Origin: Nymphaea colorata
Lineage: Eukaryota; Streptophyta; Magnoliopsida; Nymphaeales; Nymphaeaceae
Direction of reading: 5' to 3'
Assembly (NCBI RefSeq): GCF_008831285.2
Contig: NC_045141.1
Location: 13,626,106 to 13,690,105, forward strand
DNA length: 64,000 nt
Shown here: positions 1 to 13,010 of the stretch, one piece after another
Layout: each line of letters begins with the position of its first letter
Position numbering within the stretch: the stretch's first letter is position 1
Translations under genes and position numbers: made by a program
The notes under the pieces: model-generated
Seen by the model: only the letters and a program-made list of their open reading frames with translations
Told to the model about the DNA's origin: nothing
Databases searched by the model: none

Positions 1-3000
1 CAATATATATAAAACAAACAGTATGCGTTGATTGTCTTAGTTCTTTCTCTATAACTCAACTAAACAGGTCCTACCCTGTTAGATATGATCTCATTGAAAT
101 GGCTCACCTAATTGGCTTGAATCCGTATTAAGAAATGACAAGTCTGGTAGGTGCTTGCCACCCCAGCAACAATCAAGTGCTGCCTGTGTAATTGTAAGCT
201 GGCATGCCCCAATAGTTGTAGTAATAAAAGGCAACAATTGGGAGGCCTTATTAGATTCTTTCATTTACTATAAATATATATATATATATATATTTTCTTT
301 CCTTTTTTTTGTTTTTTCAAAGTCTTCAAAGGGCATAGCTCAATAGAGCGGTACTGTCATGTTCTGATGTGTTATTTTTCTGAGTTGTTAAAGGTGGTAG
401 CAAACACCACACTCAATTTCAAGGGTGTACTATAATTCTACACAGACCCGAAAGCAAGATAGTACCTAGGAGGCATAAGAGTATTATTGCCTTAGGGGCT
501 TTACATTAAACCCAGTTTTTCTTAAGTCAAAACAAAAAAAATAAAGTGGCACCTATGAGATTCGAACCATGGTTATTCATAATGTCAGTATGACCCCTAT
601 TAGTCAACCATAAATATATTTAGAAATTCAATGTTTTCAAGTTTTGAGACAGTGGACAAGTAAGTGGGTTTGCGATGGATATAAATATAGAACTAAAATA
701 GTCTTGAAAGTAACTTTTTAAACATCAAAGGAGCGAGAGCACCCACTTCAGTGCTCAAATACCAAAATGACCAAAATGCACAAAGATAAAAAAAGGTATA
801 GATACCCTCTATAAGGAGAAAAATGGAAAAATAAAACATTTATTTTTTCCAAAATAAACCATCCCTCATTTAAACATGTGGTGGCTTGTGATGGGTGACT
901 TAATTTGTTATACTACAGTCACTTTTCCAAGGGGATAAAGCTCTGGAGTGAAGGTTTCTTGAACCTTGAAACCTTCACACAAACCACAGCTTATTAGTTT
1001 GAGAAAGCACTAATAAAGTACTTCAAACTCATAACCAGCAGTCTATATGTTGAACTTAACATTAGAATATTAACTTCGAGGGGTTGTTGAGCATTGGGCG
1101 GCAAGTGGGTCCACTTCAAATGGGTTTGAAGTTTAAAATCTCATGGTCGCTGTCACGACACAGTGCATTCATCCTCTAGACCGTAATAGATTCCGACACA
1201 AGCTCTGTGAACCCTAAGCGTGATGGACACATGAAAAGGGAGTTGTTTTCCTTTTCAGTGTCAGAATAATACTACTCACCCTGAAAAAGGAAACAAAAAA
1301 ATAAAAAAAGCAAAAAACATTCAAATATTAAATGAACAACAGTAAATATAAACATGAACAAGAAATTAGTTTCTCTTTACATGGTGAATTCATGTGTACA
1401 CGTGAAGCATGCACCACCCACCTGAACTAACAATATTGGACCCATTAGGCACCTTCAGGAAATCTTCTTGTGCAATATTGAAGATCCTTTGCCTTCTTAC
1501 TGATTCATACTGTATTGTCAACATAAATTTGTGGTTCTAACCATAATCTCAACTACTTTCTGGTCCAAATGAAGCAGTTTGAGAGATTCTGCTGCATCTG
1601 AGGTGAATCTCACCCGACTTTCCGTGTGTTTATTAACTATCTTCGATCTGAAATTTCTAACAGTATTCCGGGTCCAACAAGCTACGAGGGTCTTTCCATT
1701 TCTTTAAGTTGACGATTTAAGCTTGAATGCTGAAATACGTATATACCAAACTATGAATTTGTCCTTTTAGCTTGAAGGTTTGAATGTCTTCAAGAAGTGA
1801 CTCACCTAACCAGACCATTTCCTGCAACTGAACATGTAATCTGTTCTTCCTTTTCAGGGGAGAAAACGATAAAGAGAACGATCGAAGCCAACATTCAAAG
1901 TTTGAACCGGCTATCTCCTGTTCCCATGGCGGAAGAAAGATTTCTCCGTGCCCACCAAACCTTCTTTGCAGGGGCTGCTAATAAGTCTGACAGAGGACAG
2001 CTATAGTTAGAACAACTTTTGTGGAGAAGGGCCCAAGAAAGGAATGCATGAGCGCGCACGCGCAAACACACACACATATATAAAAAAACGGGGGCCCATG
2101 CAGTGGAAACACAAAAAATACTTATTTTTATTTTAACACTTTAGGAAAATGTTTTTCATTTACATGTTAATGCTCTTTAAGAATTTAGAGTCATAAAAAA
2201 ACATATTTTTATATTAACACTTTAGAACACTTTTTTTTCATGGTACAGACAGGGAAATGCTTGAGACTTCAACTTCAAATTCTAAACTGAGATGATATAT
2301 ATATATTTCCGGTACATTGTAATTATATCAGACAAATAAGTACAAAGGAACAAAAATATATTGACCAATAAAAAAATCGGATTGGCACTAATTTAACATG
2401 AACTGATCTAATCTACCAAAGATACGGGTCTAACTTAACATGCTTGAAATATGAATTTATCCACTATGATCAATACACCACATTCAAATATTAGATTATG
2501 ATAACGACGTCGGCACATTGGAGACAATAAAAAGCGTACAGGGATAAGCAATCCGTAAGTTATTTTCTAAGGAGTGAGGTCCCACCCTTACATTAGAGGA
2601 TGAGTCGGTACAATAGAAAATGACAAACCCTAAAAATAAAATTGAGCTCATTATCTCTTCGCCTACCTTCCTAACGATACCAACAACATAACCCATGATT
2701 TTCATGCGGGGAAAGAGTGTGAGAAACAATGCATATTTCTTAGTGGCCGTCCTCCGGTTTATAAATTAAAGGCTCTTCGTGGGGTCTTCCTTTGCTTATA
2801 TGACAACACAACTCGATTTTCGCTTTATTCTTTCATAAGTCGCTTGAGAGTTTGGAAACTCAATTTAGAATTTCTTTTTTTTTTTTCCTGGGTAGTGCTA
2901 GTTGAGTGAGCCGAGGAGTATTTCATCATATTATTGTCCAATAAGAAGGCCAAAGTTTTCGCCCTTCTCCCATCTTTCAGGGTACAAACATATTTTTGGG

Positions 3001-4400
3001 GCGATATCTCTTATATACTTTAAGTTGTATATCGATATGCCTCTTTTGCAGCACAGCACAAAAAGTTGATGCCCTATAAGTTTTAAATATAGACCGACCG
3101 CTTACTAACTTTCGCTCCGTTTGTTTTGCCAACTCCCTTAATGGTAATAGTATTTGTAGTAATGATTCTAAAGTTTTAAAATACAAAATACATTTTAAAA
3201 GCAACAATTATGGTAAGCCCGCTCCTTAACAACAGAAAGAGATAATGAGAGTAAGGGAAACATTTCCGTGTGTATTGAAGGGGGAGAAGCCCAAAAGTAT
3301 ACTGGTTTAGTGTTTATTTGGCTAATGAGAGGTTAACTATGAAAGCGCAGAGTTTTGCCAAGAAACGAAGCGTGTTTATGAAATATTGAGGGAAAGTTGT
3401 TTTCTTTTGGGAAATTTTGCTGTCCACTGGACGCATTCGACAGCAAAGCGGACGCTTTAAATTGAATTTAAATCGATCGTCAAACGGGCCCAAATAATAG
3501 TGAGAAGAAAAGTACCATAAATTTTGTTTGGAATGGAATGGATTTTTTTTTTTCTCTTTTTCCAACAAACTGGCCGTCGCTTTCTGAATTCGCATTCAAC
3601 AAGTTCGAATAAACCACTTAATTTGTTGTCCCGTGACAAGTAAGCCCCGGATAATCAGTAGTAAGAAAAGTAGACCGTGAGATAGATACGATTCAGATCA
3701 AACGGCCGGAAGTGTTTGTGCTTCCATTTTCAAATGTTTGGGTGAATGGTTACGCTGACTTCTGCGTGTACCACAAGTCCACGCTAAGTTTATCTCGAGA
3801 CCTTTTTCTCCATAACACTTTTCAAACAGTAAAACATCAGCAACCTGAATATTTCTGAAAATTCAATAAGAAAAAATGTGTTTTCTTTTGTCTCTTTCCA
3901 GTTGCCAAGTTGGGTATTCGTGCATTCTGTCCCGAGAAATTATAATTGTGAAATGGTTATATATTACCTTTTGTATTCAAGCATTAGGCTAATGGAGTCA
4001 GAAACTTTTTTTTTATAAATGACTAAATATACAATTAACAAATTTTTAATTAAGATTGTCTTATATAATTAGACTTATTAGATATACCTAAATTCAACCA
4101 CTAAATTAAACTTTTAGAGAATAGGCTCCGCAGTAAAACGTATCTCACCTATCTCCGTCCTTGTCATGCAAACACGTCACAATAATAAGATCTGGATTGT
4201 ATTAAAACTTTCATAGGAAAAAAAAAGGTATTACAGCACACCTATCAAGTTATATACTTTACAAAATCTAAACCAATTGCTCAATTTGATCCATCTCCTT
4301 CATCAGAAATGGCAAGCCCATTAAGTCTAATCTAAACCAGAAGCATGCCATGTTAACAGCTGCAGTCTGCAACTTCATCTCTTTTTTATTTCATAAATTC
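1..4400. other. Gene-free AT-rich intergenic region
   Basis: I see no convincing coding region in this stretch. Open frames are short and none has a recognisable domain. It holds a short AT microsatellite near 271-292, poly-A and poly-T runs, and two weak tRNA-like/SINE-like patches: near 545-610, read on the minus strand, with GGTTCGAATCTC resembling a pol III B box, and near 1075-1290. Neither patch is strong enough to call as a gene. Confidence 0.6.
1075..1290 (+). repeat. Weak SINE-like candidate
   Basis: The left end resembles a pol III promoter: an A-box-like TTGAGCATTGGGCGG, then about 35 nt later a B-box-like GGTTTGAAGTTTAAAATC. The right end, AATACTACTCACCCTGAAA, resembles AATACTGCTCACCCGAAG near 55736. 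No target-site duplication or tail was found. It may be only chance similarity. Confidence 0.25.
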
Positions 4401-5157
4401 GAAATTAAACTAGTTGGCGAGTAGAGCAGGATCCAAAGCGGATCACTGTCCTCGGTTTCACCATTTTTACTTTTTTTACTTTCCACCGTTCTCCGTTACC
4501 GTGAAAATCCGACGGCCGCGGTGAAAACCGGCTCTCCAATCTCCACCGTCGAGGCTGCAGAAAGATTCCGTCCAGAGGCGGACGCCTGACGTCGGCCGGC
4601 CGCGAATCCTCAGCAACAGCCCACGAATTGAAAAAGGAAGGATAATAAATCGACCCAAAGAATTGGTGCGCCGGCGGGACCCATCGGGCGACCGGCCACC
4701 CGGAGGGACCGGTGCCGGTCGACGTCGTTCGACAGCTGGGCGTCCAGCCAGCCTGTGTCCAGCCAAGCTGACAGCCCGTCAAGGGAGAGAGAGAGAGAGA
4801 AGGAGCAAGACTCCAGATTAATGGCTCCGCTCCCGCCCCCACCAGCCGTACTCCTCCTCGTGCGCTTTCCCTTCTCTCTCCATCTCTCTCTCCGCCTCTG
4901 ACCGCCATTGCCCGGGCCCTCTCCTTCTCTCTCTAGGCTGCTACTGCTTGTCGCTTTCCCACTCGCTCTGATAGGTTTAGAGAGAGAAAGGGGAGAACCA
5001 GACTGGCCGTACGTGAGAACAGCTCATCCCCGCACGCTCGACGTCGGGATTCTTTTGCCTGCTGTGGATCCGCTATCCACTTCCAGCCTGTAAACACCAG
5101 AGGGCGACCATGGCGGTCACCAGCTCTTAGCTGTGGGCCTTCACCTTGTCCCTTCCT

Positions 5158-5166
5158 CCTATATAC
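5158..5166 (+). promoter_or_regulatory. TATA box of the DUF1005 gene
   Basis: CTATATAC lies about 170 bp upstream of the ATG at 5332, in a pyrimidine-rich context. Initiation about 30 bp downstream would give a 5' leader of roughly 140 nt without an upstream ATG. A GAGA-type repeat lies further upstream at about 4784-4801. The spacing and sequence fit a plant core promoter; the transcription start itself is not shown. Confidence 0.55.
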
Positions 5167-5331
5167 TCCCCATAACCAACCCTTCCTCACTTCGGTTTTC
5201 GGCTGCGGTTAGTCAGTTCCCGTTTCGGAGATTTTAGCTTCTCTGCTACCACCAGTACGGGTTTTGGTATTCGCCGGACGGAGAAAGAAGAGGAAGGCCG
5301 CTACGGACGGACGGAGAAAAAGGCGTAAGAG

Positions 5332-6924
5332 ATGGATCCGTGCCCCTTTGTGAGGGTGCTAGTGGGGAACCTGGCCCTGAAGATCGCCGCGGCCTCGAAG
5401 CCGGCGCGCACCGGCGTCCACCCTTCCAGCTCCCCCTGCTTCTGCGAGATCCGCCTCAGGAACTTCCCCGTCCAAACCGTGATGCTGCCGCTCCTCTCGC
5501 CGGAATCAGCCGTGCCCGAGGGGCAGACGCTTGCGGCCACTTTCCACCTTGGGCGGGAGGAGCTGGAGAGGCTCGCCGGGAAGACGTTGTTCGCCGGGAG
5601 GGCGAAGCTGACGCTCGCGATATACACGGGGCGGAGGGGGACGACCTGCGGGATGAGCTCCGGCAAGTTGCTGGGGAAGGTGTCGGTGCCGCTGGAGCTG
5701 GAGGGGACGGAGTCGCGGCCATGCGTTCTGCAGAACGGGTGGGTCGCCGTGGGGAAGGGCAAGGTTGGGTCGGCGAAGCCGGCGGCGCAGCTGCACCTCA
5801 GCGTGAAGGCTGAGCCCGACCCGAGGTTCGTGTTCGAATTCGACGGGGAGCCGGAGTGCAGCCCGCAGGTGCTCCAGATCCATGGCAACATCAGGCAGCC
5901 CGTCTTCACCTGCAAGTTCAACTGCAAGTCCGGTGCCGAACGCAACTCGCGATCGAGGTTCGTTTCCTCCTTCCCTGGCATGGTCTCGTTTGGAAATTGG
6001 GAAAATGTTCACGATTTTGCTCGAAGATTACAACATGTTTTTGAAAGTTTAGAGAACCAAATGCCGTTTGTATCACGATTTTGACAATTTTGGGATCTTG
6101 TTAGGCTTTTGTTAAATCCTTGCTTTTGTTTCTCCGTGTTCTTCGTCGTGTGTGTTGCTTCCGGATGGTATGGAATCTAAAGCGCGTTTTGGCGCCATTT
6201 CTGCAGATCCCTGCAATTGGATCCGTGTAGCTCGTCTCGAAGCTGGCTGGGTTCTCTGGGTTGCGAGAAGGACCGGCCGTCGAAGGAGAGGAAGGGGTGG
6301 TCGATCACCATTCACGACCTCTCGGGCTCGCCGGTGGCGGCGGCGTCGATGGTGACCCCCTTCGTTCCGTCGCCAGGCTCGGACCGTGTGAGCCGCTCGA
6401 ACCCCGGCGCTTGGCTGATCCTTCGCCCGTCCGATGGGACATGGAAGCCGTGGGGGCGCCTGGAGGCTTGGCGCGAGCGCGGAAGCGGCGACGCCCTCGG
6501 CCACCGCTTCGAGCTCATCACCGACGCCCTCGGGGGCGGGATGGGGAGCGGCATCCCGCTGGTTGAGTCGACGCTGAGCATGTCTAAGGGCGGGAAGTTC
6601 ACCATCGACATGGGTGGCACCGGCCGCTCTACCCCGGCCAGTTCTTGCTCGCCGGCCTGCAGCCCGCGGAGCAGCGGCGACTTCGGCAACAGCCTCTGGC
6701 CCTTCTGCGCCTACCGGGGCTTCGTCATGGGTTCGACTGTTGAGGGCGAGGGCAAATGCAGCAAGCCCGTTGTCCAGATAGGCGTCCAGCACGTATCCTG
6801 CATGGAGGACGCGGCCGTTTTCGTCGCTCTCTCCGCCGCCATCGACCTCAGCATGGACGCTTGCCGGCTTTTCTCTCAAAAGCTGAGGAAGGAACTCTGC
6901 GTTCCGCACGACAACTCCGCTTAG
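5332..6924 (+). CDS. DUF1005 family protein, two exons
   Basis: Exon 1 is 5332-5957 and exon 2 is 6207-6924. A 249-bp GT-AG intron (donor GAG|GTTCGT, acceptor CTGCAG|ATC) splits an Arg codon. The spliced frame has 448 codons including TAG, or 447 aa, the usual family length. The N-terminus MDPCPFVRVLVGNLALK is the diagnostic family start, followed by a conserved Pro/Ser/Cys block (HPSSSPCFCEIRL) and, in exon 2, a conserved Trp-rich stretch (SNPGAWLILRP). The family is plant-specific and of unknown biochemistry; some members are reported as abiotic-stress responsive (ASG1). No signal peptide or membrane segment is visible. Both exons are much richer in GC than the flanks, which creates many long antisense shadow frames. 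The start is chosen on family homology. Only the molecular role is unknown. Confidence 0.95.
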
Positions 6925-9714
6925 TAGAAGCGACAGAGAGGGAACAGAGCAGAGCGAAGACATTTTCCTTTTTGTTCTTTTTTTGCTTCATTGTTTCGTT
7001 CGTCAGTGGTATTATTTCTATTTTTGATTGTGAGTGAATTTTTCTTACTAACAATCAGAATGAGAGAATTTGGATTGTAAAATTGTACAGATGACTGAGA
7101 GAGCTAATATTAGCGGCTGTATTCGTTTCTTCTTTTTTTTCTGTAAATTTCTTTCGCAGCGGCGATGTTTTCCCTTCTTGTTTTCTTTACTTTTTCCTGT
7201 CCTGTAACAACTCAGAGGTTTAATGGAGTTCTTTTCCTTGTTCATTCTCAAGTTTCTTCTCCTGTATTCATTCTTCCATCCGTTCACCGTGGCGGGAATG
7301 AATGTCTCTCTTTCGTTCTTCGTTGGCAAAGACAAAAAGCGGAGCTCGCCGTGGAAAGAAGAAAGACGGGCGATTCTGAGCTATTTGAATCATGGTGGTG
7401 GTGTCAGGTTTCAGTCGTGTCCATTAAAGGCCTGCGCTCTGTGCTTGTGAGAAGGATGAAATAATGAATGGCCGTGTATAAAGTTCGTTGGTGCTCAGTG
7501 GGAGGTACTTCACGTGCTTCGTACTCCACCATTGGTAGCATCAGAGCAGCAGCAGCGAGCAACTTCTGCAGCAGCAGGAATCGTGCCTATTACTCAAAGA
7601 AGGGGAAGGAAGAACGTGAACGAGCAGCACCCGCAGCGTGATCTCTTAGCGTGAACGGGCCGACCGACCCTTCTTGCTCTTCCCGAGATCTTTTATTTTC
7701 CTATTTCTCTTTTGGTCTTTAGCGCTACACAAGCTTGAAATCTGAAACAATGTCCGCTTTCCCCCTCTTTTTACGAATCCTGTCTTTGCTCTTCGATTCA
7801 GAAATCCCGCCTCCAGAAAAGTTTGCTGCAGTCTGCATTTCGTCATTTCCATACTCAGAAGATGCCTATCAAGGCCCCATTCAGAAACCCTTTTTCCTTT
7901 GGCACTTGGCAGGCATAAAACTTTTGCCATCACATTACAGGATTTGGTTTCAGATCATCTTTAATGCAACAAAATATGAAGAAGGTTGTGAGCCGATGAT
8001 TTTGGAAATCACTGTAAAATTTCAAAACATTGCTCAACAGTTAATCAGGAGACAGATTTAAGGTCATGCGTATAGTTTTTCATTACTTAATCCGTTGATT
8101 AAAAGAGAATTGAAAAATGGCTTCTTATTGCTTGGTTGCAATCCATCCTCATCATCAACAATTTAAAATCAATCTGTGGTATGAAACGTAGCAAGAACAG
8201 ATTGCCAACTAATGTCCAGGCAGGCAAGATCTCGTTAGACACGTAAAAGTGTTGGAAGTACTGATGGAATCGTATGATCACGAGAACTCCCCACGTTCAT
8301 TTGTCATGCTTCGAAAGCGACTAAGCTTGCCATCGGGCATCGATCACATGACGTGTATAAAAACTAATCTGTCAATTCCATTACCGCTTAACATCACTTT
8401 CTCTCTTCCTACGCTGCTGATTTCAGCAGGCCAAATATGATCATTGAATATATATTGTTATATAAGAAAATAGAAGAATAAAATAACAATGAACAGAGAA
8501 AATTTTTGAAATATTAAAAAAGATAATAAATAAATGAATAGAATATATAACTTGTTAATTAATCTTGTATCGGGGGTTGATTTGTCCCGCGGCTTGGCTG
8601 AGGTGAGCAAGAGAATTAATCCCACCACACAGATGAGAGCAGAAGCTCTTCTTCCTTATGTTTTTATCCATGGATGAGATCTCCACGTATAGGTAGGTCT
8701 CACCTCCTTACAATACAAGAACATAGCTTTGCTCGAGTCAAACATGAGACGTGTCGCATTATGCATTCTATACCCACCTGTTTGAGCTATGCCCCTCGCC
8801 CCTTCGGGGCTAAATTGATTAGGCCCCATTGTAGTAAGGGATGGACCCAGAAACCAGGCTGTAGGTCAAGCTCAGTCTTCCGCAAGTTAACCAAAGCCCA
8901 GGTTGCTTTTGGACCCTTTCCTTCTGTCTTCTTCTTCCTTTTCCTCCTTGCTCTTCTGCAGAATGAGTGCACGCGTCAAGCATTTGGTGGCTATTGGACT
9001 GCGTTGGTGCATCGGTCCATGGCTTTTCTTGCAGTTTGGTTTTTGTGACCAGACTGAGCTGGCTAGGCCCACTTCTTTTGTATGGTTGCAGATGGCCCCG
9101 TTAGCTCCATGCCTCTTGTACGAGGCTGGACCGAGTGGGGTCTAATACTTGACCTCCTTTTTCTTCTTCTTACAAGGACTTGACACCGCAAAGAATGGTC
9201 GAGACAACTTTTCTCCAAAACTGCAAGCTAGAATAGAATCCCAAGGTTGATTTCCTGCCAATTCAAACATGATTCGTGTGCCCGTTTGTTATAGATCTAA
9301 TATTAGCATAATTGCACTTACAACTTCTGCTTGAATCAGGCCCATATGTCCACAAAATTTCGTCCAATCATGCAATGAGTAATTCAAATCAATCCCATCT
9401 AAGAAATGACATACGATTGGATTCAGATTTACATTCAGCTTTAAGTATCTGATGATATTCGAATTCGGGTTTGGTATTGAGTATATATCTTGAATTCGAT
9501 ATTCGAACATTTTGCAAATCGGTTCTTAATATATTGTAACGTGGGTTGCATTCGGTTTGTGGATTTAAAAGTCGGATTCGGATCGTGAAATTGACAAATA
9601 GATGGGGATATGGTACAAACTTTTCTTTCTTCGTATTCAAATCCAAGTTCAAACATAAAAGGGTACGTCCTATTTGAATATGATCCGTTGACATCCTACA
9701 TACTAAGTATAAGT

Positions 9715-9816
9715 ACAAGAATGCAATCACATGGCACGTGAGACATCCATCGATCTCGATTATATACAAGAATGCAATCACATGGCACGTGAGACATCCA
9801 TCGATCTCAATTAGGA
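9715..9816. repeat. 51-bp tandem duplication carrying two G-boxes
   Basis: Two head-to-tail copies start at 9715 and 9766. They are nearly identical (GATCTCGAT against GATCTCAAT near the end). Each contains ATGGCACGTGAGAC, so CACGTG, the G-box bound by bZIP and bHLH factors, occurs at 9735-9740 and 9786-9791. No gene lies near enough to assign a target; the DUF1005 gene ends 2.8 kb to the left. Confidence 0.9.
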
Positions 9817-11694
9817 AACCAAAGCTTAACAGTGAAAGCAAAAGTGGAAAGCTCTTTAATCTAAACCAGATCTCTAAGCTTCTCTATTTTTTTTAATAAG
9901 AGCAGAAACCACATGAGCCGTCAGCAAGCTCTTGCTGTAATGACAGTAAAGCCGACATTTATTAAAGCCAGAAGTAAAGATAATCACACGATTAACATTA
10001 TATTTAGCTGCAGAAGTACAGTCAAAGAGTGCTGGCTCTTGACCATTACAGCTAGGAGCATTCTTATGTCTACTGGATATACAAGAAAACCAGAGGCATC
10101 TATCTGTATCCTTCCTGCAATTCAAGAGTGCTTCTATGTTAGTTAACAAAAGCTCCATCCAGCTCCTGGCTAGGGTTTAGAACTTGACACATCTTGAGTG
10201 AATGGGATCAAGTATTCAATACTTGATGTGGAGGTTGGCGTAGTTGGAGGCACCCTTTATTTGAAATCCTCAAGATTTGAGATCTATGGGTTTAAGATCA
10301 GACATCCCCCAGTAGCATCAAATCAGACCTTTTCTCAATGCAAGAAGGTAAAGTAAGGATTTCAAGTGCGGATTTTTTGTCAAATCTAAAATCCTTAGTT
10401 TGATAAACCATAGATTTTACGATGGCTTTTTACTACATGGGCAATAAAAACATCACATCATATCCACATGATGATCTATGGATTATAAATCTGAAGTAGT
10501 CAAACACCCCCTTGTGGGTGTTACTCCCTTGCATGAGCCAAAGCAACCCGTATATGTTAAGAGTAAGAGAGGTACATTCTAGGGTTTTACCACTGCTCCA
10601 AGAGGACATGACATCCGATCATATTTAAATATACATAAATATCCAATTGAATTCAAATTCCGATTCAGATTTAGATCAGATTTTGTTTTCAATGAATATC
10701 CTATATCCAATGCTCTTACATTTTGAAGATTGGAAACATTTGGTTATCCGATTCATATGGTGAAATCAGATTTTGGATTGGGATTCAGATATGAGTTTTC
10801 TTTGTTCACATTTGAATTTGAATTTGAATCAAAATATGTGAAGATCCGAAAAATGGACATGGTTTAAGGTATATCCGATTCTAATCCGATCTGTCGACAT
10901 CACTAGCTGATCCAAAACATAAAAATGTTAAAAGATTATCAAATTGGAAATAAGACTCAGGAAATCAACCAAACATATCATCCAACCCACTACTATGGAA
11001 GCCCTAATTCTGTTTCAAATTTCGGAAACGGACCCGAAATCAAGCTAAGATTTAAATCCAGTTAGAAGAAAGAAAAGGGATGTCGAGATTGGATCCAAAG
11101 AGAATCCTAGGCAAATGAGCTGGGTTAAATATGGATCTTACTGTGTGTTCCTCGATACAAGTATTTAATATGGACTCCGGGTACGGAGGAAAGTTCATAA
11201 TAAACAAAACCCAAGTCGTGTTGTGATCATATGCTTACGGTCATGTGCATGAGTTCTCAACTTAAATTAAGTTTGAAGCCTATTCTTTGACTGCTGAATC
11301 AAATAAAGTAAGGAAGGAGGAAAGAGAGCAGAAGCTTGGCTTTCTTGCATCAAGGGAATAATTTATTTGATCTCAACAGTTGGGCATATTTTATGACTTT
11401 GCTTCTTCTTTTGTGTAAAGAAAACAGCTTTTACCAACTTGGGTCTTCTTATTTAACAAGGAATATGAATGTTTATTTTTTAGAGGTTGACAGTAAGGGT
11501 GTGTCTCTGATTTAGTATAAACTAGTATTAAAAAAGTCGGCAAAGACCAGACCATTTGAATCGAATGGTAGCAAATTAATTTGATTCATCGACTGACATA
11601 ATGGTAATAGTTATGTGTTCCATACACTAAGCATTTTTATTTTTATATTGTTTTTCATTTAATAAGAAAATAAATGTAGAATTCTTTGCTCATT

Positions 11695-11874
11695 CAGTAA
11701 CAGAACTACATATAAGCTGGCATGGACAGTTGCCTACACCAGCAACAAAAAATTTCTTTATTTTTATATAAATGTCTTATAATTATTTACTTATTTATAT
11801 AGGTTGTGCCCCATCAAAAATGAAATTTTTTACAACAGTGCCCCTTAGCAAAAATTTTTTTGACTCGGCAGCTG
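11695..11874 (-). mobile_element. hAT-type MITE, copy 1
   Basis: It begins CAGTAACAGAACTACATATA and ends with AGCTG. It is homologous, in opposite orientation, to the element at 52699-52849: both share a CTACATATA(A/G)GCTGGC end and a poly-T block near the other end. It has no coding capacity. CA...TG ends and short degenerate inverted termini fit non-autonomous hAT elements. The flanking duplication is not clear for this copy. Confidence 0.55.
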
Positions 11875-12853
11875 TTCATAACTGGTTTAGCTGTATTAGA
11901 ACCTGGATGATTTGATTCAGTTTCTAGTTTACAAGATAGTGGACTAAACCATAATCACAAAAAACACACTTTTTTCAAAAAAAAAAAAAGTGTATAAAAC
12001 ACGAGAAATAAATTAGCCGTTTAACAATTAGAAAATTTTTCTTTTTTAACATCAAAACAAATCAGAAAAAAAACGTTTTTTTGCATTTCTCCCCATTATT
12101 TTCGCTTTAGGCACTTTTTTTACGCTTTTTAATGTCAAACTGCTTGTTTTCATTTTCTAATTTTTGTTTGTTACTTGTCTAATTTTTTATGTTTGTGTTA
12201 TTAGTTTCTCACTTATTTTATTTTCCCTCATTTTCAAGATTTTTTATAAATACTTACCCTTTTTCTGCTTTTTTTCAAGCTCTTAGTATTACACTCAAGA
12301 AAAACCTCACTTGAAAACAATTTTTTTTTCACTACAGCATAAGCCGATAAATGTCATTTCTGGCCTTTTGTGATGATTGTATGCAAAATTTGCATCCTAA
12401 ATGAAATTTTCCCTTTTTCTTTTTGAAACTAAACTTGAACTTCAATCTAACAGGAGCGAAAATAAGAAAAAGATGCCACATCGAAGCACTACTTTCCAAA
12501 ACAAAGCAATTAGATTAAAGCTAGCTAGAAAGCAGAAAGCAGGCTTCAGACGTGTAGTTTTATACTCAACTTTCTCAAAGGCCAAAAACATGAATTATCA
12601 ATTCCAGGAACTGGTAATCAGTAAACTGAGATTCAAGGTTCATAATTCAAGAACAGATTGATCTCAGAGACAGGGCTGACAGGAAGGTTCAGCCTGTGTT
12701 TCGACCCATGTGGGTCCTGACCTGGACCTGGCTGGGATGATGGATTATTGGATGCAAAATAAGTTAAGTCTTTGGACTCTTTAAAGTGCTCATTTTTACT
12801 AGCAAATTGTACAAGTAGACTGATCTGGACGAAGCCAGTTCTTATGCAGTGGA

Positions 12854-13010
12854 CCAATGGCATAGCTAGGATTTTTTTATGGCGCTCGAGTCACGGTTCT
12901 GCATGCAATTTTTGAGTCATCACGATATAATTTTGAGTTGTTTCAATAAAATTTTTGATGAACTGGTGTTGGCAGTCGGCTGCACGAGCCCCCATGCACC
13001 TCTGTTACTG
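12854..13010 (+). mobile_element. hAT-type MITE, copy 2, with 8-bp target duplication
   Basis: It starts CAATGGCATAGCTAGG and ends CTCTGTTACTG, whose reverse complement CAGTAACAGAG matches the start of the 11695 copy. The flanks CAGTGGAC (12846-12853) and CAGCGGAT (13011-13018) agree at 6 of 8 positions, both differences being transitions. This suits an aged 8-bp hAT target-site duplication. Non-coding, about 157 bp. Confidence 0.6.

Noticed and set aside
545-610. tRNA-like patch on the minus strand with GGTTCGAATCTC
   Set aside because: The B-box-like stretch is good, but no acceptor stem or anticodon arm can be drawn, so it is not called as a tRNA gene.
4405-4908. 167-aa minus-strand open frame
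   Set aside because: Low-complexity Arg/Gly/Pro text in the GC-rich promoter region of the DUF1005 gene; no domain and no conserved-looking start.
5301-6012. Long minus-strand frames of 226 and 168 aa
   Set aside because: Antisense shadows of DUF1005 exon 1, caused by its high GC content and biased third positions.
6112-6963. 283-aa minus-strand frame
   Set aside because: Antisense shadow of DUF1005 exon 2; the plus strand has clear family homology.
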